Shown here one piece after another: positions 32,601 to 40,688 of a stretch of DNA of 64,000 bases (position 1 is its first letter; the number at the start of each line of letters is the position of its first letter). The notes under the pieces were generated by a model. The model did no database searches. It was not told the origin of the DNA and saw only the letters and a list, made by a program, of their open reading frames with translations. The position numbers were made by a program, and so were the translations under genes. Source of the stretch: a virus; IMG/VR virus record IMGVR_UViG_3300033143_001281, positions 1-64,000 of that record; one strand, given 5' to 3'.

Positions 32601-33899
32601 AGTTCTAAAGGAGAATTTGGTGATAATCATAGTATTACAGGTGATAGATCTTTTGCTTTAGGTGATGGTAATACTGCATCTGGTATTAATTCAGTTGCTT
32701 CAGGTAATATAACTACTGCATCAAATTTTGCATCAGTTGCATTTGGATATGATACTACAGCTAGTGGGGCAACTTCTATGGCTATAGGAGCATTAACAAC
32801 AGCCTCTGGATCTAATTCATTTGCAGCTAATGGAAATTCAAGAGCAACTGGTCAAGATTCATCATCTTTTGGTCAAGAAACTTTAGCATCTGGTAATCAG
32901 TCCTTTTCTATAGGGTATAAGACAACAGCAAGTGGTGATTCCGCATTTTGTGGAGGTGGTGAAGGTTCTTCTGCTACTAATACAAACTCTTTTGCTTTTG
33001 GTGCAGATGTAGATGTTACGGCTGCACACAGTGCTGGTTTTGGTAGAACACATGATATTTCTGGTGTAGAACATTTAGTAGGTGGTTTATCTAATACTAT
33101 TAGTGGGGGTGCCAATTTAGTTGGTGGATCAATAAATACATTAGCAGGTTCACCTGAAGGTTTACTTATGTGTGGTGCTAGTAATTCTAATTTAAGTGGT
33201 GCTGGTGATTATAGTTTAATAGTAGGTCAATCTAATCAATGTCAATTTGGTGATTGGAGTTTTACTGGTGGTAAAGATTCAGACAACTTTAGTAATTTTG
33301 GTATTGCATATGGTTCTGGTGCTACTGCAAGTAAAGCAAATACAAATTTTGCTTTTGGGGAAGGTGTTACAACACCAACTAATGCAACAGCAGCAAATGA
33401 TGCTAATCAATTTGTGGTTGGTAAATATAATAGTTATAGTGATGGTAGAATACATAGATTTTCAGTAGGTAATGGTACAAGTGATCTTAGCAGATTCACT
33501 GCATTTTGTGTAGATAATTCAAGTAGAGTTGGTATCAAAGATCCTACGCCATCATATGAATTAGATGTAACAGGAACAATTAGAGCAACTGGTAACGTTA
33601 TAGCATTTTCTGATGAAAGAGTTAAAGAAAATATTAAAACAATTGATTCAGCATTAGATAAAGTAAATAATTTAAGAGGTGTTGAGTTTAATAAAATAGG
33701 TGAAGAAAAAAAGTCTATTGGTGTTATAGCCCAAGAAATAGAAAAGATACTTCCAGAAGTAGTTGAAACAGATGATAAAGGAATGAAATCAGTTGCTTAT
33801 GGAAATATTGTAGGTGTCCTTATAGAAGCTGTTAAAGAACAACAAGCACAAATAAATCAACTTACAGATATAGTAGAAGAATTAACTAAGAGAGTTTAA
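29628..33899 (+). CDS. Tail fibre-like protein 2 with YadA-like repeats and S74 autocleavage domain, 1423 residues
   Basis: The N-terminus (FLNSQSITGSLTVSSI) is of the same attachment type as fibre 1. Repeats include two copies of FNTSDG(V/I)LTLNR.GLSA(V/L)TVDLDGRY and two of NSS...(I/V)TSNSAF. Residues about 994-1110 are left-handed YadA/Hep-Hag head repeats (DRSFALGDGNTASGINSVAS, SFSIGYKTTASGDSAFCGGG). From about 1326, FSDERVKENIKTIDSALDKV then SIGVIAQEIEKILPEVV is the Peptidase_S74 intramolecular chaperone, which trims itself off after trimerisation, using the Ser of FSDERVK. It ends in a coiled coil. It is a strong host-receptor-binding candidate. Confidence 0.9.
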   Translation: MAIKFLNSQSITGSLTVSSISNASSDTDKFLVSDNGIIKYRTGAQVLADIGAGTGDGSVTSVGLGSLDGISGSIANQTTTPSISLTNTDKGSAQNIFKNVAVSGQGTIVADSNNDTITLVGTGVSITTNATTDTITFSASNNYLTSATFNTSDGVLTLNRQGLSAVTVDLDGRYVTSSGVTSVATTFPVLGGTITSTGTISVKTPESGDWWNGGVPVVGTDGVMEIGKYIDFHATDTATSDFDVRLTATTGSLDVSGDIVIGGGDITLTGTGRIQGVDTVSAGTDAANKTYVDNAVSGFVDGSGTANDVAMWSDSDTLTDAPIAISGNNATFAGTVYIPSKLEHTGDSDTFLNFSDNTITLTAGNSSTIFSGNGNVTFPGDISIAGGDITSNGIQIISNSASSNHLKIGDISVDDSIQQIYLDTWGATQIYLDDNETDIKSDTVKFSGGIQTSAPTTYLGLTSTNLLTERTLAQTKTDLGIITTVQTANQNRIAVSNINGPVVSIDANTSAVSSSSSNLATGAQIQTAIDTAITGVLKYQGTWNASSNSPTLTSGSGTPGYYYIVSTAGSTNLDGITDWAVGDWAVFSDLATDAWQKIDNTQVGNVTGSGASGKVAFWNSSSNITSNSAFTYDGNNLAVGGSMTWSGGSSTESNLAYDRSITSFGDSGTSTVTLTIGRQDGNTLSTSFNVPQGTVTGTGSSGRVTYWNSSTGVTSNSAFTFTTNNGGRLQANNVILPNDGNYLGFDTSGNARTVATLDSSNNIEISNAALQSGSNTNIYGGDNTIFYVGGSEELRINNVGAIGIAGTNYGTSGQVLTSSGSGSNPTWSNPSTGSNNYVSSVSFNTSDGILTLNRNGLSALTVDLDGRYNPTIGTDTDINTSGYSIIDQINMTDGVITSTGARNLLNVHIEDTRAAEKTPNDYQDKALSLDFTDEFGSLGSWWSGITMKGWADNYQAWQLISGSDTSADNVLYFRTGIGTTWGDMHEVWGSMSSKGEFGDNHSITGDRSFALGDGNTASGINSVASGNITTASNFASVAFGYDTTASGATSMAIGALTTASGSNSFAANGNSRATGQDSSSFGQETLASGNQSFSIGYKTTASGDSAFCGGGEGSSATNTNSFAFGADVDVTAAHSAGFGRTHDISGVEHLVGGLSNTISGGANLVGGSINTLAGSPEGLLMCGASNSNLSGAGDYSLIVGQSNQCQFGDWSFTGGKDSDNFSNFGIAYGSGATASKANTNFAFGEGVTTPTNATAANDANQFVVGKYNSYSDGRIHRFSVGNGTSDLSRFTAFCVDNSSRVGIKDPTPSYELDVTGTIRATGNVIAFSDERVKENIKTIDSALDKVNNLRGVEFNKIGEEKKSIGVIAQEIEKILPEVVETDDKGMKSVAYGNIVGVLIEAVKEQQAQINQLTDIVEELTKRV

Positions 33900-33901
33900 T
33901 A

Positions 33902-34384
33902 ATGGGAATAGTTACTTCAGGTGTATTGTTTTTAGGTAATAGTGAAGAAATAGTAGATGGAAGATCTATTGCCCGTGAATTAGGAAGAGAAAACGGAGGT
34001 GAAGTTTCCTTGGGAGAATCATCCGCAAGAGCTTTAGCACAAAGAGAAGGAACTCAAGAAATATCAATGCAGGACTTTTATGGTAAATCTCAAGCACAGT
34101 GTTTTCCACATCTATTTGGTTTTGATTCTAAAGATCCGAGAGTTGCATGTAAAAATTTTGGTACTGGATCTTTAACAGTATATTCTACACAGTCTATTGA
34201 TTGTGATAGTTTTCAACAATGGAATGAAACAGGAGGTTCTTCCCCTTTCTTTATGGATGGATCATGTACACAATCATGGATAAGAATACTTTTTGGATGG
34301 TATAGTTTTCAAAATGGACTAGGAGAGATATGGACTGTTAATTTTGGATCTAGTGGTTGGAACAAATGTAACCCATGCAGTTAA
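33902..34384 (+). CDS. Small virion/tail protein, 160 residues
   Basis: The N-terminal half (GVLFLGNSEEIVDGRSIARE, then SLGESSARALAQREGTQEIS and MQDFYGKSQ) matches a small-protein pattern with repeated S..R.L and a terminal DFYGKS that I have seen in phage fibre-region proteins. The C-terminal half is Cys/Trp-rich (FFMDGSCTQSWIRILFGWYS), suggesting a disulphide-bonded or metal-bound tip. It starts two bases after the fibre stop codon, so it is probably a fibre accessory or chaperone. Confidence 0.65.
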   Translation: MGIVTSGVLFLGNSEEIVDGRSIARELGRENGGEVSLGESSARALAQREGTQEISMQDFYGKSQAQCFPHLFGFDSKDPRVACKNFGTGSLTVYSTQSIDCDSFQQWNETGGSSPFFMDGSCTQSWIRILFGWYSFQNGLGEIWTVNFGSSGWNKCNPCS

Positions 34385-34431
34385 AGAAAATAATTTTTAT
34401 TATATTTACATAAAATTTTAAAATTTCTATA

Positions 34432-34824
34432 ATGGCAAAAAGAAAAACTAGAAAAAAAACAGTTAAAAAATCTGTTGAAAAACAAACAAAAGAATTAGGA
34501 CCTGATGATATTAAATATACTTGGGAAATTGTTTCAATAGTTACATCTGCACAATCAACTATTGAACAAATTATATACGAACTTCACGGTACTGTTGGTA
34601 AATATTCTACAAAGAAAACGGCAGCAGCAACTGGAGCACTAGCTCTTTCATTTGATCCAAAAGATGAATATACTACTACAGATTACAATCAGTTTAAAAA
34701 AAATGATTTAATAAAATATGTAAAAAGTAAATTGAGTGATAAATACTTAAATAGTTTAAAAAATATTATTACTCAAGAATTATTTGGAAATAAAAAAATA
34801 ATTTCTGGATCTGATTTAAAATAA
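34432..34824 (+). CDS. Lys-rich helical protein, 130 residues
   Basis: The protein starts with a basic patch (MAKRKTRKKTVKKSVEKQTK), then a predicted helix pair (YTWEIVSIVTSAQSTIEQII, YELHGTVGKYSTKKT). The basic beginning resembles that of the 84-residue gene that follows, so the two may be related or paired. No family is recognised. It may bind nucleic acid or act in virion assembly. Confidence 0.6.
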   Translation: MAKRKTRKKTVKKSVEKQTKELGPDDIKYTWEIVSIVTSAQSTIEQIIYELHGTVGKYSTKKTAAATGALALSFDPKDEYTTTDYNQFKKNDLIKYVKSKLSDKYLNSLKNIITQELFGNKKIISGSDLK

Positions 34825-34858
34825 TTTACTATATTTGTTAATATAAAAACCAAATAAG

Positions 34859-35113
34859 ATGGCTAAAGCAAAAACAAAAAAGGCAGCTAAATCAATTACA
34901 GCTGCAGAGTTAAAAGAAGTACAAGATGTTCAGACAACACTTAATCAAGTTATTTATAACATAGGTGCTGCTGAAATAGCAACTCAGAAATTGCATGAAG
35001 CTCATGCATCTGCAAATGCAAAATTTCAAGAAGTTACTGCAAAACTACAAAAAAAATACGGTGAGGTTAATGTAGATTTATCTACAGGTAATATTACACC
35101 AATAGAGGCATAA
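34859..35113 (+). CDS. Helical coiled-coil protein, 84 residues
   Basis: A basic start (MAKAKTKKAAKSITAAELKE) leads into a long helix (VQDVQTTLNQVIYNIGAAEI, ATQKLHEAHASANAKFQEVT) and ends NVDLSTGNITPIEA. The ending resembles that of small tail assembly or tube-associated coiled-coil proteins in marine phages, where the last residues (W.. or D...G.I) are conserved. Context suggests a minor tail protein. Confidence 0.6.
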   Translation: MAKAKTKKAAKSITAAELKEVQDVQTTLNQVIYNIGAAEIATQKLHEAHASANAKFQEVTAKLQKKYGEVNVDLSTGNITPIEA

Positions 35114-35181
35114 TACTCCACTTCTCATAATATTCTTACAAAAGTTTTTAAGATCAGACTTTTCTGGTTTTAAAAATTTTT

Positions 35182-35190
35182 GTATATTAT
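35182..35190 (+). promoter_or_regulatory. Late-promoter-like motif (GTATATTAT)
   Basis: AATTTTT-GTATATTAT-AATTGTATAG lies in the 127-base gap 59 bases before the start at 35241. It is identical in its nine-base core to 25850 and 19048. Confidence 0.5.
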
Positions 35191-35240
35191 AATTGTATAG
35201 TTTGTAAGTCAGAAGTACATTATAATAAAAAAGAATATTT

Positions 35241-37451
35241 ATGATCCCAACAAATTCAAGTATAACCACAAACGGTTGTGATAATATATCATCCAATTGT
35301 GTAATTTGGCAAGGGCCAGATATTGCATGTATAGATTTATGTACTGGTGATACTATAAGCATAGTTACAAAAAAAATTGCAGATAAGGTTTGTCAAATTA
35401 TAACTGATGGTGTAACTGCTAATCCGGACTTAACAGGATTAGATTTAAGTTGTCTTAATATTCAAGGTGTAACACCAACAGAATTGGTTCCTGTTCTTCA
35501 GGCAATGGTTACTCAAATATGTGCTAACACAAATAGTAGTGGCGGTGGAGGTCTTGGTCCTTTACCAACTATGACATTACCTGCTTGTTTAGTGTATGAT
35601 GATCCAAGTGGAAACCCAGTAACACAATTACCACTAGATCAATTTGCTACATTAATTGCAAATCAGGTATGTACTAATTTAGCAAGTATTACTACTATAA
35701 ATGCTACTTTAACAAGTTACAATACTAGAATTACAACTTTAGAAAATTGTGTTTTACCTTGTGGTGGTTCAGTAGCAGAAGTTCAAATAGTACCTACTTG
35801 TGTAAGTAATGTAGGTCAATTAACTAATGTATCAGTAGTAGTATTAGCACTTGAAAGTGCGTTTTGTGCATTACAAACGGCTGTTGGTTTACCTGGAGCT
35901 ATATCTTCTGCAATATCTCAAACAGTAATTACAGGATCTTATAATACACTAACAGATAATAGTGTTTCCTATGGAAGTATTGTTGGTTGGAATAATAGTC
36001 CAAGTACATTGGCAGAAAGCGTTCAAAATGCATGGGTTGTAATTGATGATTTATATAGTGCAGTAGCAGCTATACAAACAAATTGTTGTCCTGGTGGATG
36101 TGACAGTGTAGTTTTTGCATACTCTACATCTACTCAAATTAATACATCAGGTGTAATAACAGGTATTAATTTTGATTTTACAGGATCTACTATACCTGCT
36201 TCATTTAATGATACATCAGGTTATTCTATTATTACTTTAACAGATGCAAATGGAGCTTCAACAAATACAGTATTTAGTGTAGCAAGTTTACAAAATAATC
36301 CAGCAGGATTATTAGTGTCAACTGGAACTTTAAATACTTTTCAAAATATTCAAGTTTCTTTAAGTTTCTCAGTTACTGATGGTAGTGATACATGTGAAGC
36401 AGCTCAAAATTCTGTGGTTAATGGCGTAATACCTTGTCCAACTATGTTATCATCAGGAATTACTACAACAGAAGCAACAATATCATTTGGTAATTTATTA
36501 GGTACTAGTGCTGTATATACATTAGACTTGTTAGATGTTAGCAATAATGTGGTTGCTACACAAGTATTTAATAATCCAGGTGTATCATTAACACATACAT
36601 TTACAGGATTAACTCCAGGTAGTAATTATACAGCTAGGCTTACTATAGGTATTGGTGGAGCAACTGAGGTGTGTACTAATACAATTAATTTTACAACAGT
36701 TAATGGTGCAGCACCATGTACAGATGGTATGGATGTAGCATTTGTTATTGATTACACTTTCTCTATGGGTAGTGAAATAAATGCAATTAAAACTGGATTT
36801 GCTTCATTAGTAAACACTATTCAAACAAGCTCAGGAGCTAATAACTATAGAATAGGTGTTACTACTGCTGATGAATATACAGATCCTACTACTCAACCTA
36901 CTTATAGTGCATGTGCTGATTATCAAGCATTACCAGCTTCGCAAAGAATTATAAATACAGGAATAGGACATACACAAGTTATTACAGCTTGGGAAATGTT
37001 CTCAGATAATAATGGTGCAAGTGCTACAACACAAGTTAATTTACTTAATGATGGTGTGGGTGATGGTACAGGATGTATTCAATTAGGTAATGGTGGTGGT
37101 GCTCCTGAACCAACAGATATGGCCATAAATCAAATATTAAATAATGATTTCTTAGGCGCTTGGAGACCAAACGTTGCTAAGTATATTATTGTTATAACAG
37201 ATGAATTGTCAGGTGGTCCAGACGATAGCTTTACTGCAGTAGATTATGCACAAATACAAACGTTTATTAATCAAGCATTAGCACAAGGAGTTACAATATT
37301 TGTTCTAGGTGAAGGGGTTGATAAAACATTTAATAATGGTGGTACTTTAGTATTCCCATGGAGAGAGTTAGCAGATCAAACAGGAGGTAGTTGGAATATA
37401 AATGAAGATCCATCTACAATAAATGCAGAAATAGTAGCTGGTTGTTCATAA
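35241..37451 (+). CDS. Virion protein with FN3-like and von Willebrand A domains, 736 residues
   Basis: The N-terminal 100 residues are Cys-rich with CIDLCTGDTISIVTKKIADK VCQ, a module seen in related tail proteins. Later comes an FN3-like domain near 395-485 (ATISFGNLLGTSAVYTLDLL, TFTGLTPGSNYTARLTIG). Residues about 495-735 form a VWA domain: DVAFVIDYTFSMGSEINAIK carries the metal site as D-x-T-x-S, with GVTTADEYT and YIIVITDELSGG as further loops. VWA domains bind proteins through a bound metal, so this may be an adhesin or a protein-assembly hub on the tail. Confidence 0.78.
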   Translation: MIPTNSSITTNGCDNISSNCVIWQGPDIACIDLCTGDTISIVTKKIADKVCQIITDGVTANPDLTGLDLSCLNIQGVTPTELVPVLQAMVTQICANTNSSGGGGLGPLPTMTLPACLVYDDPSGNPVTQLPLDQFATLIANQVCTNLASITTINATLTSYNTRITTLENCVLPCGGSVAEVQIVPTCVSNVGQLTNVSVVVLALESAFCALQTAVGLPGAISSAISQTVITGSYNTLTDNSVSYGSIVGWNNSPSTLAESVQNAWVVIDDLYSAVAAIQTNCCPGGCDSVVFAYSTSTQINTSGVITGINFDFTGSTIPASFNDTSGYSIITLTDANGASTNTVFSVASLQNNPAGLLVSTGTLNTFQNIQVSLSFSVTDGSDTCEAAQNSVVNGVIPCPTMLSSGITTTEATISFGNLLGTSAVYTLDLLDVSNNVVATQVFNNPGVSLTHTFTGLTPGSNYTARLTIGIGGATEVCTNTINFTTVNGAAPCTDGMDVAFVIDYTFSMGSEINAIKTGFASLVNTIQTSSGANNYRIGVTTADEYTDPTTQPTYSACADYQALPASQRIINTGIGHTQVITAWEMFSDNNGASATTQVNLLNDGVGDGTGCIQLGNGGGAPEPTDMAINQILNNDFLGAWRPNVAKYIIVITDELSGGPDDSFTAVDYAQIQTFINQALAQGVTIFVLGEGVDKTFNNGGTLVFPWRELADQTGGSWNINEDPSTINAEIVAGCS

Positions 37452-37468
37452 AATAAAAAAGAATTAAA

Positions 37469-38032
37469 ATGGCATGTAATTGTACAAAATGTAGTCAAAA
37501 GTGTAGCTGTGCTGATACAGCATTAACAAACCCGTGTACTTATACTGATTGTAGTGTGGGTAGCGAAAGATGTGATGATGTACAGTGTGCTGCATGTGTA
37601 AGCTATTGTGGTACATCTTTTAAGATAGGTGATACTGGTAGTGAAATAGTTATAACTTCTGGTGAAAGATTAGATTCTATTATTCAAAAGTTTGCTATGA
37701 TATTAGCAAATGGTTTGGGTGCTTGTACATCAAGTGATTTACAGCATGATCCATATAATGTTTATGCTGGTGTTATTACAAGTAGTACAGCAGAAGTAAT
37801 ATGGGATGGATTGTGGAGTTCAAGTACTGGAGTAAATATATATTTAGATACTCAAATAGCTCCTGGAGGATGGGTATTACAAAACTCATCACCTATTGCA
37901 ACTACAATAAATAATTTTCAATTAACTAATTTAACAGCAAGTACTGCATATAAAGTAAAAGTTGTTGATAATGGGAATAGTGCGGCATGTAAACCAATAG
38001 AGATTTTATTCTCAACATTAGCGGCATCATAA
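37469..38032 (+). CDS. Cys-rich protein with FN3-like domain, 187 residues
   Basis: The N-terminal 50 residues hold about a dozen Cys (MACNCTKCSQKCSCADTALT, CDDVQCAACVSYCG). Then IGDTGSEIVITSGERLDSII QKFA matches the N-terminal module of the 736-residue protein. An FN3-like domain fills the C-terminus (DPYNVYAGVITSSTAEVIWD, FQLTNLTASTAYKVKVVDNG). It is probably a tail or fibre-associated partner of that protein. A strong terminator follows. Confidence 0.68.
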   Translation: MACNCTKCSQKCSCADTALTNPCTYTDCSVGSERCDDVQCAACVSYCGTSFKIGDTGSEIVITSGERLDSIIQKFAMILANGLGACTSSDLQHDPYNVYAGVITSSTAEVIWDGLWSSSTGVNIYLDTQIAPGGWVLQNSSPIATTINNFQLTNLTASTAYKVKVVDNGNSAACKPIEILFSTLAAS

Positions 38033-38082
38033 AAAAAAACAACAAGTGGTGGTTTGTTGGTTTTTCTACTACAAACGTTGGG

Positions 38083-38113
38083 AGAGACTGGGGTGACTCA
38101 GTCTCTTTTTTTT
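38083..38113 (+). terminator. Strong intrinsic terminator
   Basis: AGAGACTG and CAGTCTCT form an 8-bp perfect stem with an eight-base loop, followed by a run of eight T. It closes the 35241-38032 unit. Confidence 0.9.
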
Positions 38114-38163
38114 ACAATTAAATAAAAATGCTTATTTTTACATAAATCCTAATTAAAACTTTT

Positions 38164-39384
38164 ATGTCAAATTATTTAAAACAAAGAATCATTGAAAGCC
38201 TCAAATGGAAAAAACATCCCTCATATTGTGCAGATAAATTAAATATTACAGAATCACAATATACCAAATTAAAGAAGCAAATATTACAAGAAAGAAAGAA
38301 GGATAAAAAGAAAGATAAATTTTTTAGTAAAGCTGCAGATAATGCTCAATTAGTTGAATCAATAGATTTAGAAAAAGGTGAAGGTAAAATATCTGGTACA
38401 TTTGATCATGAACCTAAAAGTGCTGAAGAAATTATTAAACTACTTAAGATAGATACAAACAAATGGAAGCTATCACAATATTGGAATAAACAAATGGGTG
38501 ATCACTGGAGAGTTTCTGCATTAATTAGTCAGATAAAAAATCCAGATGAAAAACATTTTGAAGAGCTTCTTAAAAATTGGAAACCTCAGCAATATAAATT
38601 ACCAAAAACTAAACTAAATAAAAAAGGAGAAAAAGTTTGTGGTGTTATGTCATTACAAGATATTCATTTTGGTAAACAAGGAAATGAAACTATTGATAAA
38701 GATTTTGAGGAAACCATTATTAATTTATTAGAAAGAGCTACACCAGCACATAATATTGAAAAGATGTATTTTGTTGTAGGAGGTGATCTAATCAACATGG
38801 ATACATTTGAGGGTACAACTACAAGTGGCACAGGATTAGATAATTGTATGACAGCTACAGATGCGTATATACAAGCATTTAATGCCATGCATTGGGCTAT
38901 TGGTTATATAAAAGCTTTCTGTAAAGAACTAGTTATAGTTTATGTACCTGGTAATCATGATAGACTTTCTTCATTTCATTTAGTTCATGCTCTATCACAA
39001 TCTATAAATAGTACTGAAATTACTTGGGATATTAAATATGAAGAAAGAAAAGTTCATGTGTGGTATAATAATTTTAATGCATTTGAACATGGTGATAAAA
39101 GAAGTAAAAATAATCCATTAATATATGCATCCGAGTATCCTAAAGAATGGGGTCAGACAGTTAATAGAACTTTATTCAAAGGTCATATTCATACAGACAG
39201 AAAAGTAGAATACATGACATCTAATGAGACAGCAGGTTTTATAGAAAAGACATTACCTAGTCTAGGTAAAACAGATTATTACCACTATTCTAATAAGTAT
39301 GTGGGTAACAGAAGAACAGGTAAATTAGAATTACAGCATCCAACTTTAGGTAATATAGCTGAATTTGCACATCAAGTATTATAA
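38164..39384 (+). CDS. Calcineurin-like metallophosphoesterase, 406 residues
   Basis: The core motifs are in order: LQDIHFGKQG near 165 (D-x-H), VVGGDLINMD near 205, VYVPGNHDRLS near 262 (GNHD), FEHGDKRSK near 308 and LFKGHIHTDRKVE near 339 (GHxH). These bind two metal ions and cleave phosphate esters, in DNA, RNA or small molecules. The first 80 residues are separate, basic and helical, with a possible HTH (SYCADKLNITESQYTKLKKQ). It lies within virion genes, so it could be carried in the particle. The substrate is unknown. Confidence 0.85.
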   Translation: MSNYLKQRIIESLKWKKHPSYCADKLNITESQYTKLKKQILQERKKDKKKDKFFSKAADNAQLVESIDLEKGEGKISGTFDHEPKSAEEIIKLLKIDTNKWKLSQYWNKQMGDHWRVSALISQIKNPDEKHFEELLKNWKPQQYKLPKTKLNKKGEKVCGVMSLQDIHFGKQGNETIDKDFEETIINLLERATPAHNIEKMYFVVGGDLINMDTFEGTTTSGTGLDNCMTATDAYIQAFNAMHWAIGYIKAFCKELVIVYVPGNHDRLSSFHLVHALSQSINSTEITWDIKYEERKVHVWYNNFNAFEHGDKRSKNNPLIYASEYPKEWGQTVNRTLFKGHIHTDRKVEYMTSNETAGFIEKTLPSLGKTDYYHYSNKYVGNRRTGKLELQHPTLGNIAEFAHQVL

Positions 39385-39388
39385 AGAC

Positions 39389-39421
39389 TCCTGTTAAATT
39401 TCATTTAATGGGGTTTTTTTT
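39389..39421 (+). terminator. Intrinsic terminator after the metallophosphoesterase gene
   Basis: Positions 39389-39399 pair with 39403-39413 (11 pairs, three of them wobble) around the loop TTC, and T8 follows. The T-run runs directly into the late-promoter-like motif at 39422. Confidence 0.75.
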
Positions 39422-39430
39422 GTAAATTAT
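39422..39430 (+). promoter_or_regulatory. Late-promoter-like motif (GTAAATTAT)
   Basis: TTTTTTTT-GTAAATTAT-AAATGTAAC differs by one base from the shared core. It is 21 bases before the start codon at 39443 and touches the preceding terminator's T-run. Confidence 0.45.
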
Positions 39431-39442
39431 AAATGTAACCAT

Positions 39443-40009
39443 ATGATTAATAATTTTAGAAAGCCTGATCTAAAAGCACCTAGATATAGAGAAAAGAGAT
39501 TGGGGTTATTAAACGAGGAAACAATAAGAGAGTTCAAAGATAAAAAACCTATGTACTCTCAAATAGATAATGTTAAATTAAAAAAGATTATAAAACTATA
39601 TAATGTAAAACTTTGGAATGCAGTTATAAACAATAGAGATGGTGTAGAATTACCTGATTCATTAGGTTTCTTATTTATTGGAACGTGTAAGCCTTCTAAA
39701 ACAGTTAATACTAATTATGCTTTATCTAAAGAATATGGCAAGGTTTTACAAAATAAAAACTGGGAAACTGATGGTAATTTGGGTAAAATATTTTATACAA
39801 ATTATTCAACTAAATATAGATTTAAAAATAGAGAGTTGTGGAGGTTTGTTGCATGTAGAGAGTTTAAAAGAGCTGTAGCTAAAAGCTATCCTAATAATTG
39901 GACCAGATATGTAGTTATGAAGAATAAATATAGAGTAGCTCATTTATATGATGAGAACTCAGATGAAACCAACAAAGCATTAAAGTATTATAATGAATTT
40001 GAAAAATAA
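39443..40009 (+). CDS. Conserved neck/tail-region protein, 188 residues
   Basis: The protein is basic and starts with NNFRKPDLKAPRYREKRLGL and LNEETIREFKDKKP, then KIIKLYNVKLWNAVINNRDG VELP and LGFLFIGTCKPSK. I connect this pattern (PRFR....L....I..F....P..S), ending with a block like ELWRFVACREFKRAVAKSYP, with the transcription of neck genes in crAss-like phages, without a named role. It precedes two ring/neck candidates. Confidence 0.62.
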   Translation: MINNFRKPDLKAPRYREKRLGLLNEETIREFKDKKPMYSQIDNVKLKKIIKLYNVKLWNAVINNRDGVELPDSLGFLFIGTCKPSKTVNTNYALSKEYGKVLQNKNWETDGNLGKIFYTNYSTKYRFKNRELWRFVACREFKRAVAKSYPNNWTRYVVMKNKYRVAHLYDENSDETNKALKYYNEFEK

Positions 40010-40014
40010 AAAGA

Positions 40015-40686
40015 ATGGCAACAATAGCAGAAACAATATCTAGAATTAGGGGTCAAGTCAAAGCTGAAGTTCAAGATGCTTTTGTTACTGATAGATATAT
40101 TTATAGTCTTATTGAAAAATATGCTCAGTTCTTAATGAGAAGGCAAGACTATGCAAACAAACTTATAAAATTTAATTCAGTTTGGAAAACATTACCATAT
40201 GTAGAATTGATTGAGGTAGATAAAGTAGAAGCACATTGTGCTGGAATACAAAGTGGTTGTACAATAAAACGTACAAAAAATAAACTTCCATCAATGTTTG
40301 AAGGATATTGGGGACCTCTTATACGAACCATAAGTTCTATTGATGGATCACAAGAGTTACAAGCAACTCAACCAGGAACTTATACCTCTATGACTAAAAC
40401 TACTACTTTTAAATATAATAGATCATTATATTTTTGGTGGCTTGATGGTTATATATATTGCCCAAACATAGAATGGGATGCTATTAAAGTTGAAGGTGTA
40501 TTTGATTCTGATATTACTAAATGGGATTGTGATATAGAAAATGACTGCACACCTAGATATGATCAACAAATATTTATACCAGAGGCTTTGTTTGCAGAAA
40601 TAGAAAGTCAAGTTGTTGCAGCAATGACAAATACAATGCAAATCCCTTCAGAAGATTCTGATAACAAAAGAAACATAAATAGATAA
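40015..40686 (+). CDS. Ring/neck protein candidate, 223 residues
   Basis: The protein starts with ATIAETISRIRGQVKAEVQD and AFVTDRYIYSLIEKYAQFLM RRQDYANKL, a helical beginning, and continues with beta text (YVELIEVDKVEAHCAGIQSG, CTIKRTKNKLPSMFEGYWGP). The pattern (I..IR...K....D...TDR.IYS.I......L..R) is shared by neck proteins of crAss-like phages as I recall them. It ends two bases before the next neck candidate. Confidence 0.65.
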   Translation: MATIAETISRIRGQVKAEVQDAFVTDRYIYSLIEKYAQFLMRRQDYANKLIKFNSVWKTLPYVELIEVDKVEAHCAGIQSGCTIKRTKNKLPSMFEGYWGPLIRTISSIDGSQELQATQPGTYTSMTKTTTFKYNRSLYFWWLDGYIYCPNIEWDAIKVEGVFDSDITKWDCDIENDCTPRYDQQIFIPEALFAEIESQVVAAMTNTMQIPSEDSDNKRNINR

Positions 40687-40688
40687 TA

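Noticed and set aside
31595-33115. Minus-strand open frames opposite the large fibre
   Set aside because: They are antisense mirrors of repetitive fibre sequence with no sensible start context.
27241-33899. Diversity-generating retroelement target in the fibres
   Set aside because: I found no reverse transcriptase gene and no paired template and variable repeats in the window.
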